The notes beneath the pieces are model-generated. The model did no database searches, had not been told where the DNA came from, and worked only from the letters and a program-made list of their open reading frames with translations. A stretch of 64,000 nucleotides of DNA from Imbroritus primus. GTDB taxonomy: Bacteria > Pseudomonadota > Gammaproteobacteria > Burkholderiales > Burkholderiaceae. Positions 32,370 through 41,578 of the stretch are shown piece after piece (the first letter of the stretch is position 1; every line of letters begins with the position of its first letter). The translations under genes were made by a program, and so were the position numbers. The stretch spans positions 930,001-994,000 of the forward strand of contig AKCV02000015.1 of NCBI GenBank assembly GCA_000272025.2. Direction: 5' to 3'.

Positions 32370-32387
32370 GACTCATTCGAATGAGTC
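32370..32387. promoter_or_regulatory. 18-bp perfect palindrome at the transcription start, likely operator
   Basis: GACTCATTCGAATGAGTC is its own reverse complement. It begins one base after the -10 box and spans the expected +1, where a bound dimer would block polymerase. The divergent GntR/UTRA regulator is the obvious candidate. The sequence does not match the classical GT-N-TA-N-AC core of the FadR subfamily, so the assignment rests on position. Confidence 0.7.
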
Positions 32388-32401
32388 GAAGGAGATGAGC
32401 A

Positions 32402-32929
32402 ATGAAACTAAAAGACGTGCACGTCGCGGTGCTGGTCGAAAACCTTTATCAGGAAATGGAGATCTGGGTGCCGGTATTCCGCCTCCAGGAAGAAGGTGCG
32501 CAGGTCACATTCATCGGTCCGAAGGCCGATGCGTACAAGTCCAAGCTGGGTTACCCCGTGCAGGCCGACCTGGCATCGCGCGATGCGGTAGGCAAGCGCT
32601 TCGACGCCGTAATCGTCCCGGGCGGCTACGCGCCGGACCTGATGCGTACCGATGCCAGCCTGGTGCAAATCGTACGTGATCATTGCCAGAACGGCGCCAT
32701 TGTCGCGGCGATCTGCCATGGCACATGGATGCTGGCGTCGGCCGGCGTCCTGCCTGGCAAGCGCGTGACCGGCGCAACGCAGATTCGCGATGACATCGTC
32801 CACGCCGGCGCCACATTCGTCGATGAGCCGGCCGTCCGCGACGGCAACCTGATCACCTCGCGCAAGCCGGCCGATCTGCCGCAGTTCTGTGCTGCCATCG
32901 TATCGGCCCTGGCCGAGAAGCACGCCTGA
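32402..32929 (+). CDS. DJ-1/PfpI-family protein
   Basis: The 175-aa protein has a class I glutamine-amidotransferase-like fold with the nucleophile elbow AAICHGTWML (Cys in CHG), a conserved glutamate near the N-terminus (NLYQEMEIWVP) and VIVPGGYAPD. Members include chaperones, glyoxalases and hydrolases. A GGAG ribosome site lies 7-8 bases before ATG 32402. It is the first gene of the oxygenase operon, 40 bases before the alpha subunit, which suggests detoxification of a reactive product or an isomerase/hydratase role. That role is inferred. Confidence 0.88.
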   Translation: MKLKDVHVAVLVENLYQEMEIWVPVFRLQEEGAQVTFIGPKADAYKSKLGYPVQADLASRDAVGKRFDAVIVPGGYAPDLMRTDASLVQIVRDHCQNGAIVAAICHGTWMLASAGVLPGKRVTGATQIRDDIVHAGATFVDEPAVRDGNLITSRKPADLPQFCAAIVSALAEKHA

Positions 32930-32969
32930 CCCTCAACAGACATATCCCCTTCCCACAGGAGACCATTCT

Positions 32970-34259
32970 ATGAAGTCCGCTTTCTCCGAGGCCATCGTCG
33001 CGCCGCCTGCGACGACACGGCGCGCCGCCACCACGCGCAACGACATGCAATGGCGCACGCGTCCGAACCTGCCGGATACGCACTATGTCGATACGCGCGT
33101 GTACACCGACCACGGTGTATTCGAGGAAGAGATCGACAAGTTGTTCAACCGGATGTGGCTGCCGGTCTGCCATGAAAGCGAGTTGCCAAAGCCGTACGAC
33201 TACCGCACCAGCGGTGTCTCCAACAACCGTCCGATCGTGGTCGTGCGAGGCCCGGACAACAAGATCCGTACATTCCTCAATATGTGCCCACACCGAGGCA
33301 ACATTATTGTGCGCGCCCCCTCCGGCTCGCTGCTCAAGGCCGAGCCGTCGGGCAATCCCAAACACATGACCTGCATGTTCCACGGCTGGCAGTTTGATGC
33401 GAAGGGTCGTTGCGCCGAGATTCCGCGTGAGGAAGATGGTTACCAGGACCGTCTGTGCAAGGCCGATGTCGGCCTGCGCGAACTGCGCACCGAGGTGGCT
33501 TATGGCGGTTTCGTCTGGGTCAACCTTGCAGACGAAGGTGAATCGCTGAGTGACTTCATCGCCGGCGCGTTCGATGGGATGCATACCGAGCTCGAGTCGG
33601 AACCGCTGGAAATCTTTCACTACCAGAAAGCAGTCATCCCGACGAACTACAAGCTGTGGCACGAAACCAGCCGCGAGTTCTACCACGACTACATGCATTT
33701 CCATAACCGCGCGACTGGCATGCTGCAGCCGGGCTACTTCGACCGCAAGTACCAGGTCTTTCCGAATGGCCACGCCGCGACCGGACTGACCACGGTGGCC
33801 TACGATGCCTACGAAGGCAACAAGGAACGCCACCTGACCTTCCCCGGCATGCCAAAGAACGGCTGGAAACAACTCAATATCTTCCCCGCCTGCACCTACA
33901 GCCTGCGTGCCTCTTGTCTGCGCGTGAGCGTGATGACACCGCTCAGCGAAAGCGAGACGCTCATTGAGGTGCGCGGCCTCGGCCTGAAGAGCGACACTCC
34001 AGAGATCCGTGAAGCGCGCATTATCGATCACGACACCATCTGGGGCCCGTTCGGCCGCAACATCATCGAAGACCTGCTGGCCGTGCAGAACCAGACGCTG
34101 GCGATGAACGAAAGCCCGGCCGCCAAGTACCTGATCATGGCGCGCGAGGAAGGCAACACGATCCATGACGAGATCGGACTACGCTCGTATTTCGCGGAAT
34201 GGTCACGCCGCATGGGCCGGCCCGCCTCCAACCCGGTTGCAGGAGGTGCAGCATGCTGA
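32970..34259 (+). CDS. Rieske ring-hydroxylating oxygenase, alpha subunit
   Basis: The 429-aa catalytic subunit hydroxylates an aromatic-type substrate using O2. The Rieske [2Fe-2S] ligands are C106/H108 in CPHRG and C135/H138 in CMFHGW. The 26 residues between the two halves exceed the usual 15-17. The mononuclear iron site is in HETSREFYHDYMHFH (231-245), with a later acidic ligand in RNIIEDLLAVQNQ. The bridging position that is Asp in naphthalene dioxygenase appears to be Glu236. ATG 32970 has an AGGAG site upstream (CACAGGAGACC). Its last bases overlap the beta subunit start. The substrate cannot be named from sequence. Confidence 0.93.
   Translation: MKSAFSEAIVAPPATTRRAATTRNDMQWRTRPNLPDTHYVDTRVYTDHGVFEEEIDKLFNRMWLPVCHESELPKPYDYRTSGVSNNRPIVVVRGPDNKIRTFLNMCPHRGNIIVRAPSGSLLKAEPSGNPKHMTCMFHGWQFDAKGRCAEIPREEDGYQDRLCKADVGLRELRTEVAYGGFVWVNLADEGESLSDFIAGAFDGMHTELESEPLEIFHYQKAVIPTNYKLWHETSREFYHDYMHFHNRATGMLQPGYFDRKYQVFPNGHAATGLTTVAYDAYEGNKERHLTFPGMPKNGWKQLNIFPACTYSLRASCLRVSVMTPLSESETLIEVRGLGLKSDTPEIREARIIDHDTIWGPFGRNIIEDLLAVQNQTLAMNESPAAKYLIMAREEGNTIHDEIGLRSYFAEWSRRMGRPASNPVAGGAAC
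34241..34246 (+). promoter_or_regulatory. Ribosome binding site fixing the beta-subunit start
   Basis: AGGAGG lies inside the end of the alpha gene, six bases before ATG 34253. It decides the beta-subunit start and shows that beta is translated from its own strong site despite a 7-base gene overlap. Confidence 0.8.
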
Positions 34260-34759
34260 TTCGGGATCCCGGCACGCGGCAAGTCATCGACAGTATCGTG
34301 TACGAAAGCTGCCTTGCCATGAACGCCAACGACTGGGCCGGTTTTCTTGCACTCTGCGAACCTGAGTCGTTCCGCTATCGCATCACCAACTACAGCCCCG
34401 AAATCCAGAAAGACCAGACGTGGATGGATCGCGACTGGAAGGGCCTGAAATCGCTGTTCGACCTGCTGCCCCGGCACAACACCAACAATGCGCCGCTCAT
34501 GCGCCATGCCACGGTGTACCGGGCCGAGCACGAGGCCGATGGCGACACCGTACGGGTCCAGACGCTGTTCTCGCTGTACCGTACAGAGCTGGATGGCCTG
34601 AACTCGCATATCGTCTCGGGCCGCACGAGCCTGTTCGCTGTCGGCAAGTACGACGACCGCATCCGCCTGGCGGCAGATGGCGAATCGGGCCGGCTGGTCA
34701 GCCGCAACGTACGCCTGGAAACACGCCAGATCGATGTCGGTTCGCACATCCCGTTCTAG
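34253..34759 (+). CDS. Ring-hydroxylating oxygenase, beta subunit
   Basis: The 168-aa small subunit has the SnoaL/NTF2-like fold of ring-hydroxylating dioxygenase beta chains and is structural in the alpha3beta3 oxygenase. Visible features are the helical start (RQVIDSIVYESCLAMNANDW), LMRHATVYRAEHEADGDTVR and SRNVRLETRQIDVGSHIPF. It overlaps alpha by seven bases (ATGCTGA) and precedes the ferredoxin by nine. Having both subunits makes an alpha-beta oxygenase rather than an alpha-only one. Confidence 0.9.
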   Translation: MLIRDPGTRQVIDSIVYESCLAMNANDWAGFLALCEPESFRYRITNYSPEIQKDQTWMDRDWKGLKSLFDLLPRHNTNNAPLMRHATVYRAEHEADGDTVRVQTLFSLYRTELDGLNSHIVSGRTSLFAVGKYDDRIRLAADGESGRLVSRNVRLETRQIDVGSHIPF

Positions 34760-34768
34760 GAGACGAGC

Positions 34769-35110
34769 ATGAGCTGGAAAAAGGTATGCGAGGTCGCGGA
34801 TGTGCCCAGGGGCGAGATGAAGAACTTCTCGATCGGCGCGTTCGAGGTGATGGTCATCCATGGGGATAACGGCCACCTGGTCGTTCCCCCTTCGTGCCCG
34901 CACATGGAAAACGCGCTGGCCGATGGCTTCTTCGACGGCTGCGTGCTCACCTGCAACAAGCATCTGTGGCAATGGAGCATCCCCGATGCCCAGCCTATCG
35001 GCGTGGCCGAGCAGGCCCTGCTGCACTACCCGTCCGAAATCCGCGATGCGGCGATCTGGGCGGAGGTGGAAACCGAGCTGCAGTACTGCCATGAAGACGA
35101 GTGCGAGTGA
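34769..35110 (+). CDS. Rieske-type ferredoxin, TmoC-like
   Basis: The 113-aa electron carrier has Rieske ligands C43/H45 (SCPHMENAL) and C62/H65 (TCNKHLWQWSI). The CxxHLW form, the GEMKNF segment and the length resemble TmoC of toluene-4-monooxygenase more than the ferredoxins usual in dioxygenase operons. It would pass electrons from the reductase to the oxygenase alpha subunit. AGGAG lies just upstream of ATG 34769. The C-terminus is acidic with an extra CHEDEC motif. Confidence 0.9.
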   Translation: MSWKKVCEVADVPRGEMKNFSIGAFEVMVIHGDNGHLVVPPSCPHMENALADGFFDGCVLTCNKHLWQWSIPDAQPIGVAEQALLHYPSEIRDAAIWAEVETELQYCHEDECE

Positions 35111-35114
35111 GCCG

Positions 35115-36182
35115 ATGCATACCATGCTGCATTCCACCCCGCACGCGATCCTGATACGCACGCCTTCCGGCACGGCCGGTTACCAGGCCATGGCAGACGA
35201 GCGGCTGCTCGATGCCGGCCTGCGCGCCGGCCATTGCCTGCCCTATGAATGCGCGACGGGTACCTGCGGACAATGCCGCGCCACCGTACTGCACGGCCAG
35301 CACCGCGACCTCTGGCCGGAAGCGCCCGCTGCCGCCAAGCTGCGGCGGGAGCGCGGCGAGGTGCTGATGTGCCAGACGGCTGCATGCGGCCCGCTGGAAG
35401 TGGCACTGCCCAAGGGGGCGGAGCAGATGCTCGAACCGCACTGCTGGCCTGCACGGCAGCAAGCACGCGTTTCCGGCTTGCGCCTGCTCAATGCGGACAT
35501 CATCGAACTGCGGCTCGAACTGTCCGCCCCCCTGGATTTTCTGCCCGGGCAATTCGTGTTGCTCGGTGCGCCAGGCGTCACCGGCTACCGCGCGTATTCC
35601 ATGGTCAACCACGATATGCCGGCAACGGCGCTGACCCTGCTGATCAAGCGCAAGCCGGATGGCGGCTTTTCCACGTGGTTGTTCCAGACGGCACGCGAGG
35701 GGATGCGGGTCGACCTGTTTGGTCCGCTGGGCAAGGCAACCTTCGAGGCAGACACGATGCAGGACATCGTTTGCATTGCCGGCGGCTCCGGCATCGCGGG
35801 CATGATGTCCATCGTCGGGGCGATCCATGGACAGCCACTGCGCGGCACGCGCCGTACCGACATGTTCTTTGGCGTACGGGCGGCGCACGACCTCTTCTAT
35901 GCCTCTGAACTCAACGCCTTGGCGGAGCGGTCAAACGGATTGCTGCAGGTCACCGTCGCCCTCTCCGAGGCCCAACCAGCTCCCGCGCTTATCGAGCGTC
36001 ATCCGGCGCTGCGCTTTGCGCATGGCTTCGTGCATGAAGTCGCGATGCACGGGCTCCGCCCTGCCTTGGAGGCACCGACGGCATTCCTTGCCGGACCGCC
36101 CGTAGCGGTCGATGCCGGTATCCGCATGCTGATGAAGCAGAAATTTCCATTGCAGAGAATCCGCTTCGACCGGTTTGGATAA
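35115..36182 (+). CDS. Ferredoxin-NAD(P)H reductase with plant-type [2Fe-2S] domain
   Basis: The 355-aa flavoprotein has an N-terminal plant-type ferredoxin (C46-x4-C51-x2-C54 and C86: ECATGTCGQC, LMCQTAAC), then an FAD-binding domain (GYRAYSMVNHD, standing in for RxYS) and an NAD-binding domain (IVCIAGGSGIAGMMS). The layout matches TmoF/XylA-type reductases that feed a Rieske ferredoxin or oxygenase. Start ATG 35115 lies four bases after the ferredoxin stop; ATG 35124 is an alternative. It completes a three-component electron chain. Confidence 0.9.
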   Translation: MHTMLHSTPHAILIRTPSGTAGYQAMADERLLDAGLRAGHCLPYECATGTCGQCRATVLHGQHRDLWPEAPAAAKLRRERGEVLMCQTAACGPLEVALPKGAEQMLEPHCWPARQQARVSGLRLLNADIIELRLELSAPLDFLPGQFVLLGAPGVTGYRAYSMVNHDMPATALTLLIKRKPDGGFSTWLFQTAREGMRVDLFGPLGKATFEADTMQDIVCIAGGSGIAGMMSIVGAIHGQPLRGTRRTDMFFGVRAAHDLFYASELNALAERSNGLLQVTVALSEAQPAPALIERHPALRFAHGFVHEVAMHGLRPALEAPTAFLAGPPVAVDAGIRMLMKQKFPLQRIRFDRFG

Positions 36183-36293
36183 CAGCTGTCCTGAATACCA
36201 CTGACTGATGCGCGATCACAAGCATTAACACAAGAACGGGAACAAGCACGAACACCAGAACAAGCGCACTATCCACCCACAGGAGACGACATC

Positions 36294-37265
36294 ATGAAGC
36301 GCCGTATCACTTTAATACTGGCAGCACTCGTGACCAGCATGGCCTGCGCTGGCACCGCCCTTGCCCAGGCATGGCCAAACAAGCCAGTCAAGATCATCGT
36401 GCCGTTTCCTGCCGGTGGGGCTACCGATGCACCGGCACGCATGCTAGCGGAAAAACTCGGCGGCATGTGGGGACAGTCGGTCATCGTGGAAAACCGTGCA
36501 GGTGCTGGCGGAACGGTCGGCGCCGTGGAGGCGGCGCGTGCTGCGCCGGACGGCTATACGCTGTTCTTTCCCTCGGGGGCGGTGATGACCGCCAACCAGC
36601 ATATCTACAGCAACCCGCGCTACAACCCGGAGCGCGATTTCGTGCCGATCGCGACTGTCGCTTCCGGGCCGATGGTCATCGTGGTGCCAGCCAATTCGCC
36701 CTACAAGTCGCTCAAGGACCTGCTCGACGCGGCGCGCGCCAAGCCCAAATCACTATCGTTCGGTCATGCCGGGGTCGGCTCGCAAAGCCATCTCGCCAGC
36801 GAGGGCTTCCTGAAGGCTGCCAATATCCAGGCAACGGCCATCGCGTACAAGGGTGATCCGCCCGCGCTGGTCGATCTGGCCGGCGGCACGGTCGATTTCT
36901 GCGTGGCGAACATCACCGCGGCGCTGACGCTGGTCAAGGGCGGCAAGCTGCGCGCACTCGGCGTGGCCGCGCCTGCACCGATCGCCCAGCTGCCCAATGT
37001 GCCGCTGGTGTCGGCCACCGTGCCGGGCTACGAGGCGCGCGGCTGGTTCGGGATCGTCGCTCCCGCTGGCACGCCAAAGGATATCGTGCAGAAAATTTCG
37101 CAGGATGTCCGGATCGCTTCTGCCGACCCGTCGATGAAAGAACGGGTAGCCGCCATGGGCATGGACATGGTGGGCGATACGCCGGAGGACATGAAACGCA
37201 CGATGGAGCGCGAAAGCGCGCGTATCGCGGCACTTGTCAAGGAACGGCAGATCCGGATCGATTGA
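36294..37265 (+). CDS. Bug/TctC-family periplasmic solute-binding protein
   Basis: The 323-aa protein has a Sec signal peptide (MKRRITLILAALVTSMACAG, cleavage near ALAQA), then the family pattern WPNKPVKIIVPFPAGGATD and VENRAGAGGTVGA. Such receptors bind carboxylates, often aromatic or dicarboxylic acids. No TctA/TctB membrane subunits are in the window, as usual for Bug proteins. AGGAGACGACATC precedes ATG 36294. It closes the oxygenase operon 111 bases after the reductase and hints that the substrate is a carboxylic acid. Confidence 0.92.
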   Translation: MKRRITLILAALVTSMACAGTALAQAWPNKPVKIIVPFPAGGATDAPARMLAEKLGGMWGQSVIVENRAGAGGTVGAVEAARAAPDGYTLFFPSGAVMTANQHIYSNPRYNPERDFVPIATVASGPMVIVVPANSPYKSLKDLLDAARAKPKSLSFGHAGVGSQSHLASEGFLKAANIQATAIAYKGDPPALVDLAGGTVDFCVANITAALTLVKGGKLRALGVAAPAPIAQLPNVPLVSATVPGYEARGWFGIVAPAGTPKDIVQKISQDVRIASADPSMKERVAAMGMDMVGDTPEDMKRTMERESARIAALVKERQIRID

Positions 37266-37376
37266 GGCGCATGTGCCTGCAGCCCGGTTGCCGGTTGCGC
37301 GGTGGACGGGTTCGCACGGAAACCACGCGCGACCGAAATACGCGCCGGCGCCATGCGAGCCGGATTCAGGCCGGCA

Positions 37377-38741
37377 TCAGTCGAGCTCGCGCGCCCGGTC
37401 GATGGCGTGCTCGATCCGCTCGACGGCGATCACCTGCAGGCCGTCGATCTTCTGCTTGGGCGCATTGGCCTTGGGAATCAGCGCGACGGTAAAACCGAGC
37501 TTGGCGGCTTCCTTGAGCCGGTCCTGGCCGCGCGGGCTGGGACGGATCTCGCCTGCCAGACCAACTTCCCCGAAGACCACGAGGCCGCGCGGCAGCGGCT
37601 TGTTGCGCATTGAGGAGTGAATCGCCAGCAGTACGGCGAGGTCAGCAGCGGGTTCGGTGATCTTCACGCCGCCCACGGCGTTAAGGAACACATCCTGGTC
37701 GAAGCAGGCAATGCCAGCATGGCGGTGCAGCACGGCCAGCAGCATGGCGATGCGGTTCTGCTCGAGCCCCACGGCCAGGCGGCGCGGATTCGGTGCGCCC
37801 GCAGCATCGACCAGCGCCTGCACTTCCACCAGCAGCGGCCGCGTGCCCTCCTGCGTGACCAGGACGCATGAGCCGGCCACGGTCTGCTCATGCTGCGACA
37901 GGAACAGCGCGGATGGATTGGCCACGCCACGCAGCCCGCGTTCGGTCATGGCGAACACACCGAGCTCGTTGACTGCGCCGAAGCGGTTCTTGATGGCGCG
38001 GATCAGCCGGTACGCGGAGTGCGTATCGCCTTCGAAATACAGCACCGTATCGACGATGTGTTCGAGCACGCGCGGACCGGCAAGCGCGCCCTCCTTGGTG
38101 ACATGGCCGACGAGGATCATCGTCACGCCCGTGCTCTTGGCAATGCGCGTCAGTTGCGCGGCGCATTCACGCACCTGCGCCACCGAGCCGGGCGCGGACG
38201 TCAGCGCATCCGAATAAACGGTCTGGATCGAATCGACCACGACCACATCAGGCCGCTCGGCTTCGATGGTGGCCTGGATCTTCTCGAGCTGGATCTCGGC
38301 CAGCAGGGACAGGTTCGGGCTATCAATGCCCAGGCGGCGTGCCCGTAGCGCGATCTGTGCGCCCGACTCCTCGCCGCTCACATACAGCGCCCCGCGCTCG
38401 CGCGACAATTCCGCCATGGCCTGCAGCAGCAGGGTGGACTTGCCGATGCCGGGATCACCGCCGATCAGCACAACCCCACCCGGTACCAGGCCTCCGCCGA
38501 GCACGCGGTCGAATTCCTCGATGCCGCTGCTGAAGCGCGGCACATCAGCCGCTTCGATTTCCGGCAGCTTCTGCACGCGCGCCGGTGCGGCCAGCGACTG
38601 GAAGCGGTGGCCGGAGGCAGCATTTTCCGCCACGCTCTCGACCAGTGTGTTCCATTGCTGGCAATGCGGGCATTGGCCCTGCCATTTGGGTGTGCTGCCG
38701 CCGCATTCGGTGCAGGTATAGATCGTTTTCGCTTTGGCCAC
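37377..38741 (-). CDS. radA: DNA repair protein RadA
   Basis: The 454-aa RecA-like ATPase promotes branch migration in recombinational repair. It has a Cys4 zinc finger (YTCTECGGSTPKWQGQCPHC), Walker A (GGDPGIGKSTLLLQ), the RadA KNRFG motif (AIKNRFGAVNELGVF) and a Lon-like C-terminal domain (VVFGEVGLAGEIRPS). The start is GTG 38741. It follows alr by 60 bases on the same strand and is convergent with the binding protein gene. Confidence 0.96.
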   Translation of the reverse strand: MAKAKTIYTCTECGGSTPKWQGQCPHCQQWNTLVESVAENAASGHRFQSLAAPARVQKLPEIEAADVPRFSSGIEEFDRVLGGGLVPGGVVLIGGDPGIGKSTLLLQAMAELSRERGALYVSGEESGAQIALRARRLGIDSPNLSLLAEIQLEKIQATIEAERPDVVVVDSIQTVYSDALTSAPGSVAQVRECAAQLTRIAKSTGVTMILVGHVTKEGALAGPRVLEHIVDTVLYFEGDTHSAYRLIRAIKNRFGAVNELGVFAMTERGLRGVANPSALFLSQHEQTVAGSCVLVTQEGTRPLLVEVQALVDAAGAPNPRRLAVGLEQNRIAMLLAVLHRHAGIACFDQDVFLNAVGGVKITEPAADLAVLLAIHSSMRNKPLPRGLVVFGEVGLAGEIRPSPRGQDRLKEAAKLGFTVALIPKANAPKQKIDGLQVIAVERIEHAIDRARELD

Positions 38742-38801
38742 GCGCTCAAACTCCGGGAATCGGCAGGCTAGTCATGCAGTCGACAGTGCAACTGGACGGT
38801 A

Positions 38802-39893
38802 TCAGTCGCCGTCCGCCACGGATACCGGCACGCGCGGCGCCACAGCGCACATCAGCTCGTAGCCGATCGTGCCGCTGGCGGCAGCGACTTCATCGATCGA
38901 CAATCCCTCACCCCACAGGGTGACCGGCGTGCCAACGCCCGCTGACGGACACGGCGTAAGATCGACGGCCAGCATGTCCATCGAGACGCGCCCCACCATG
39001 CGCGTGCGCGTGCCATCGACAAGTACCGGGGTGAAGGTGTCGCCCCAGCCCGGCGCATGGCGCGGATAGCCATCGGCATAGCCGCACGCCACCACGCCGA
39101 TGCGCATCGCCGTATCGGCGGTAAAGCGCGAACCATAGCCAACGGTATCGCCGGGGGCCAGCTGCTGCACGCCGATGATTTCGCTGGTCAGCGACATGGC
39201 AGGCTGCAAGTCGAACTGCGCCACATCTGCGGCGATGCCAGTCGGCGAGGCGCCGTACAGCATGATGCCCGGACGCACCCAGTGACGGTGCGCGGCAGGA
39301 TGCCATAGTGTCGCAGCGGAGTTGGAGAGGCTGGCCTCACCCGGCAGGTTCACGACCGTGGCATCGAAGGCTTGCACCTGATGGGCGATACCCCGTTCGC
39401 CGTCCGCATCCGAAAAATGCATCATATGCACGATCGACCCGATCCACGGCATGGCGCGTGCACGCTCCCAGGCCGCCCGGTACTGTTCGGGGCGGAATCC
39501 CAGGCGGTTCATGCCGGTGTTCATCTTGAGCTGGATGGATAGCGGCCCGGCCGGGCGCGCCTGCTCGAGCATGCGCAACTGTTCCTCGCAGTGCACCGTG
39601 GTGGTCAACCGGTATTGCGTAATCAACGCGATATCTTCCGGCTTGAAGAATCCTTCGAGCAGCAGGATCGGCCCTTCCCAGCCAAGCTCCCGCAGACGCA
39701 CGGCCTCGTCCAGATCCAGCAGCCCGAACCCGTCGGTGCCACGCAGGCCTGCGAACACCCGCTCGATGCCGTGCCCGTAGGCATTCGCCTTGATGATCGA
39801 CCAAACACGCGACTGCGGCGCGCAGCGGCGGGCGACATTGAGGTTGTGGCGAAGGGCTGCGGGGAAGATCGTGGCGCGGATGGGTCTCGGCAT
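38802..39893 (-). CDS. alr: Alanine racemase
   Basis: This is a 363-aa fold-type III PLP enzyme interconverting L- and D-alanine for peptidoglycan. The PLP lysine is in [15 protein letters not shown] and the catalytic tyrosine is in [21 protein letters not shown] and [11 protein letters not shown] are conserved. Start ATG 39893 gives [18 protein letters not shown], matching the family. The open frame runs about 100 codons further upstream without homology. It is probably co-transcribed with radA. Confidence 0.95.
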   Translation of the reverse strand: MPRPIRATIFPAALRHNLNVARRCAPQSRVWSIIKANAYGHGIERVFAGLRGTDGFGLLDLDEAVRLRELGWEGPILLLEGFFKPEDIALITQYRLTTTVHCEEQLRMLEQARPAGPLSIQLKMNTGMNRLGFRPEQYRAAWERARAMPWIGSIVHMMHFSDADGERGIAHQVQAFDATVVNLPGEASLSNSAATLWHPAAHRHWVRPGIMLYGASPTGIAADVAQFDLQPAMSLTSEIIGVQQLAPGDTVGYGSRFTADTAMRIGVVACGYADGYPRHAPGWGDTFTPVLVDGTRTRMVGRVSMDMLAVDLTPCPSAGVGTPVTLWGEGLSIDEVAAASGTIGYELMCAVAPRVPVSVADGD

Positions 39894-40221
39894 GGGACAA
39901 ATTACCTGGGTCGGCATGGAACCTGGCGCGGCAATCGGGTCTCTATTGCAGGCGGCCGTCAGCCAGGTGGCATGCAAAAGCGTTATTTGAACACATCCGG
40001 GCGGTGATCCTGCAAAAATGCTGCGACGCCTCGCTGGAACGTGCGCCCGCCTGCCTCCCGACCGGTTTCGGGACTTGCCGCGCATGCCGGAAGCGCAGGA
40101 AAAAGCGCAGCGATTTTCACAGGATGGGCGCCTTTTTCGTGATATAAAGCCGGACGCGCCGTCCGGTCGTCCTATAACGGACCCCACGGCAGGCGTCGTC
40201 GCCGGAGACCGAGTCGAGAGT
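39894..40221. other. Divergent promoter interval between alr and lplT
   Basis: This 328-base stretch has no gene. It must hold the promoters of both genes. On the lplT side there are ATATAA (40142-40147) and TATAAC (40173-40178) candidates for -10 boxes and the palindrome at 40150-40166. No -35 box stands out. Confidence 0.5.
40150..40166. promoter_or_regulatory. Palindrome upstream of lplT
   Basis: CCGGACG and CGTCCGG flank a 3-base centre. It lies seven bases before a TATAAC that could be the lplT -10 box, so it would overlap the -35 region. It may be an operator or only a GC-rich chance palindrome. Confidence 0.4.
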
Positions 40222-41541
40222 ATGAAGAAGGGTTTTTACACCATCATGGCCGCGCAGTTCTTTTCGTCGCTGGCCGACAATGCGCTGCTCATCGTGGCCA
40301 TTGCCCTTCTTACCGAGATGCTTGCCCCGGCCTGGATGACCCCGCTGCTCAAGCTGTTCTTCGTGCTCTCCTACGTGCTGCTGGCGGCGTTTGTCGGGGC
40401 CTTCGCCGACTCAATGCCCAAGGGCCGCGTGATGCTGATCACCAATGCCATCAAGATCGGCGGTTGTTCCATCATGCTGTTCGGCTCGCACCCGCTCATT
40501 GCCTATGGCGTGGTCGGGCTGGGCGCCGCAGCCTACTCCCCGGCCAAATACGGCATCCTGACCGAGCTGCTGCCACCCGAGAAACTCGTGGCGGCCAACG
40601 GCTGGATCGAGGGCCTGACCGTTGGCTCGATCATCCTCGGCACGGTACTGGGCGGCGCGCTGATCTCGCACAAGGTATCGCAGATGCTGCTCGGGATCGA
40701 TGTGCCGTTCATCGATCTCGGCATCGAATCGCCAACCGAGGCCGCCATGATCGTGATCATGCTGTGCTATCTGGCGGCAGCCATCTTCAACCTCTTCATT
40801 CCTGACACCGGCGCCCGGTATCCTGCCCAGGAAAAAAACCCCTTCCGCCTGATTTCCGAATTTGCTGATTGCTGCAGCACGCTGTGGCGCGACAAGGTCG
40901 GCCAGATCTCGCTGGCGGTGACCACGCTGTTCTGGGGCGCGGGGGCAACGCTGCAGTTCATCGTGCTGAAATGGGCCGAGCAGTCGCTGCAACTCAACCT
41001 CTCGCAGGGTGCGTTGTTGCAGGCCGTGGTGGCGGTGGGCGTGGCGGCAGGCGCCATCCTCGCGGCAATGCGCGTGCCGCTCAAGCGTTCGCTGTCGGTG
41101 CTGCCGTATGGCGTGGCAATGGGCCTGTTGGTGATGCTGATGGCCTTCTACACGCGCGATACCCTGCCGCACGTCGTGTTCCAGATCGGCAATATGCAGT
41201 TGTCGCTGGCCATGCTGATGGCCTATCTGTTCCTGATGCTGCTGGGCGGCCTGTCCGGCTACTTCGTGGTACCGATGAATGCCCTGCTGCAGCATCGTGG
41301 CCATGTGCTGCTCTCGGCCGGCCATTCCATTGCCGTGCAGAACTTCAACGAGAACATTTCCGTGCTGGTGATGCTGTGCCTGTATGCGCTGCTGATCCGC
41401 TTCGACGTTCCGGTGAGCATCGTCATCATCGCCTTCGGCACATTTGTGTGCCTGACCATGCTATTGGTGATGCAGAAGCATCGCATCAACCAGCGCAAGT
41501 TCGATTCGGTAGCGCTGATCGCCGAAGACAAGCACCACTGA
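40222..41541 (+). CDS. lplT: Lysophospholipid transporter LplT
   Basis: The 439-aa MFS protein has about twelve membrane helices and flips lysophospholipids inward for reacylation. Typical features are the start [40 protein letters not shown] and [16 protein letters not shown]. Start ATG 40222 fits the family. The partner acyltransferase/ACP synthetase (aas) is not adjacent. Divergent from alr. Confidence 0.92.
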   Translation: MKKGFYTIMAAQFFSSLADNALLIVAIALLTEMLAPAWMTPLLKLFFVLSYVLLAAFVGAFADSMPKGRVMLITNAIKIGGCSIMLFGSHPLIAYGVVGLGAAAYSPAKYGILTELLPPEKLVAANGWIEGLTVGSIILGTVLGGALISHKVSQMLLGIDVPFIDLGIESPTEAAMIVIMLCYLAAAIFNLFIPDTGARYPAQEKNPFRLISEFADCCSTLWRDKVGQISLAVTTLFWGAGATLQFIVLKWAEQSLQLNLSQGALLQAVVAVGVAAGAILAAMRVPLKRSLSVLPYGVAMGLLVMLMAFYTRDTLPHVVFQIGNMQLSLAMLMAYLFLMLLGGLSGYFVVPMNALLQHRGHVLLSAGHSIAVQNFNENISVLVMLCLYALLIRFDVPVSIVIIAFGTFVCLTMLLVMQKHRINQRKFDSVALIAEDKHH

Positions 41542-41578
41542 TACGCGCAGCCCGGGAGAGATTTACCCGGCTGGCCAT

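Noticed and set aside
36183-36293. Short AACAAGCAC-type repeats before the Bug protein gene as a regulatory array
   Set aside because: The copies are short and irregular, and the stretch reads as an ordinary purine-rich leader ending in a good ribosome site.
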